From JAUUSJ01 sp051880475 (lineage in GTDB: Bacteria; Bacillota; Clostridia; Lachnospirales; Lachnospiraceae), in NCBI GenBank assembly GCA_051880475.1, contig JBJEOA010000030.1, forward strand, positions 1-13,184: DNA of 13,184 nucleotides. The letters are read 5' to 3'. Positions within the stretch are counted from its first letter, which is position 1. Each line of letters begins with the position of its first letter. The notes beneath the pieces were generated by a model, which saw only the letters and a list, made by a program, of their open reading frames with translations, was not told the origin of the DNA and did not search any database. The position numbers and the translations under genes are program-made. Shown here piece by piece: positions 13,130-13,184 of the stretch.

Positions 13130-13184
13130 TCCTGCTACTCAAAATGTGTATAAACATATACATGATTGAGAATTGAAAGTTTTC
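13130..13184 (-). repeat. Right copy of 55-bp terminal inverted repeat
   Basis: This is the reverse complement of 3-57 with three mismatches. Read toward the ROK gene it has the same order: GAAAACTTTC-type outer arm, central dyad with loop GTTT, TTGAGTAGCAGGA. The three changes fall in the left arm of the dyad, so the hairpin is weaker here (an A opposite C, and fewer pairs at the base) than in the left copy. It supplies AGGA as ribosome binding site for the ROK gene. The repeat runs to the last base of the window, so its outer limit is unknown. Confidence 0.9.

Noticed and set aside
1..13184. Terminal inverted repeats as a fold-back assembly artefact
   Set aside because: The two copies differ at 3 of 55 positions and are followed by unrelated genes, so one is not a copied end of the other. 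The window ending exactly at the repeats may still reflect assembly breaks at a repeated sequence, so the outer flanks remain unknown.

Overview
The window looks like a chromosomal piece of a low-GC, strictly anaerobic, spore-forming Firmicute, most likely a gut Lachnospiraceae-type organism. The evidence is the AT-rich DNA, strong AGGAG-type ribosome binding sites, a cotJABC spore-coat operon, a YerC/TrpR-family regulator, ferredoxin-linked 2-oxoacid metabolism, and a GGACAG-type palindromic repeat element. I do not assign a genus. No rRNA, tRNA, CRISPR array, prophage or transposase gene is visible.

Layout. Positions 3-57 and 13130-13184 form a 55-bp inverted repeat (52/55 identical). Each copy ends in the ribosome binding site of an inward-facing gene: an Fe-S protein (63-767, +) on the left and a ROK-family kinase (12212-13123, -) on the right. 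Next come an AMP-forming acyl-CoA ligase (850-2484, -), a ~300-bp palindromic MITE-like element (about 2601-2915), and a sodium:solute symporter (2919-4451, -). The ligase and symporter have separate but similar promoters and leaders, so they are probably co-regulated. A glycerophosphodiester phosphodiesterase (4885-5625, +) converges on an Amidohydro_2 metal-dependent hydrolase (5680-6534, -). An operon then runs leftward from about 10740 to 6600: YerC-like regulator, iorA, iorB, paaK. The cotJABC operon (11041-12134, +) diverges from it and converges on the ROK gene.

How the genes fit together. IorAB oxidatively decarboxylates aryl-pyruvates (from Trp, Phe, Tyr) to arylacetyl-CoA with reduction of ferredoxin, or runs in reverse. 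The PaaK-type ligase interconverts arylacetates and their CoA thioesters. A TrpR-superfamily protein is the first gene of the same unit, which suggests (inference) that the operon is controlled by amino-acid status. The symporter and second CoA ligase look like an uptake-plus-activation pair for another carboxylate, substrate unknown.

Gene-free stretches over 300 bases. 2485-2918 holds the ligase promoter and leader plus the MITE-like element. 4452-4884 holds the symporter leader and promoter, an AT-rich spacer (about 4590-4724) in which I see nothing, a perfect 10-bp inverted repeat, and the phosphodiesterase promoter and leader. 10698-11040 holds the divergent promoters for the YerC-iorAB-paaK and cotJ operons; the AT-rich part between them (about 10773-10930) shows nothing I can name.

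Strong stem-loops close the convergent gene pairs at 801-839, 5629-5662 and 12155-12192, so the units are well insulated. The least ordinary features are the terminal inverted repeats, the MITE-like element, and the shared leader motif of the symporter and ligase genes.
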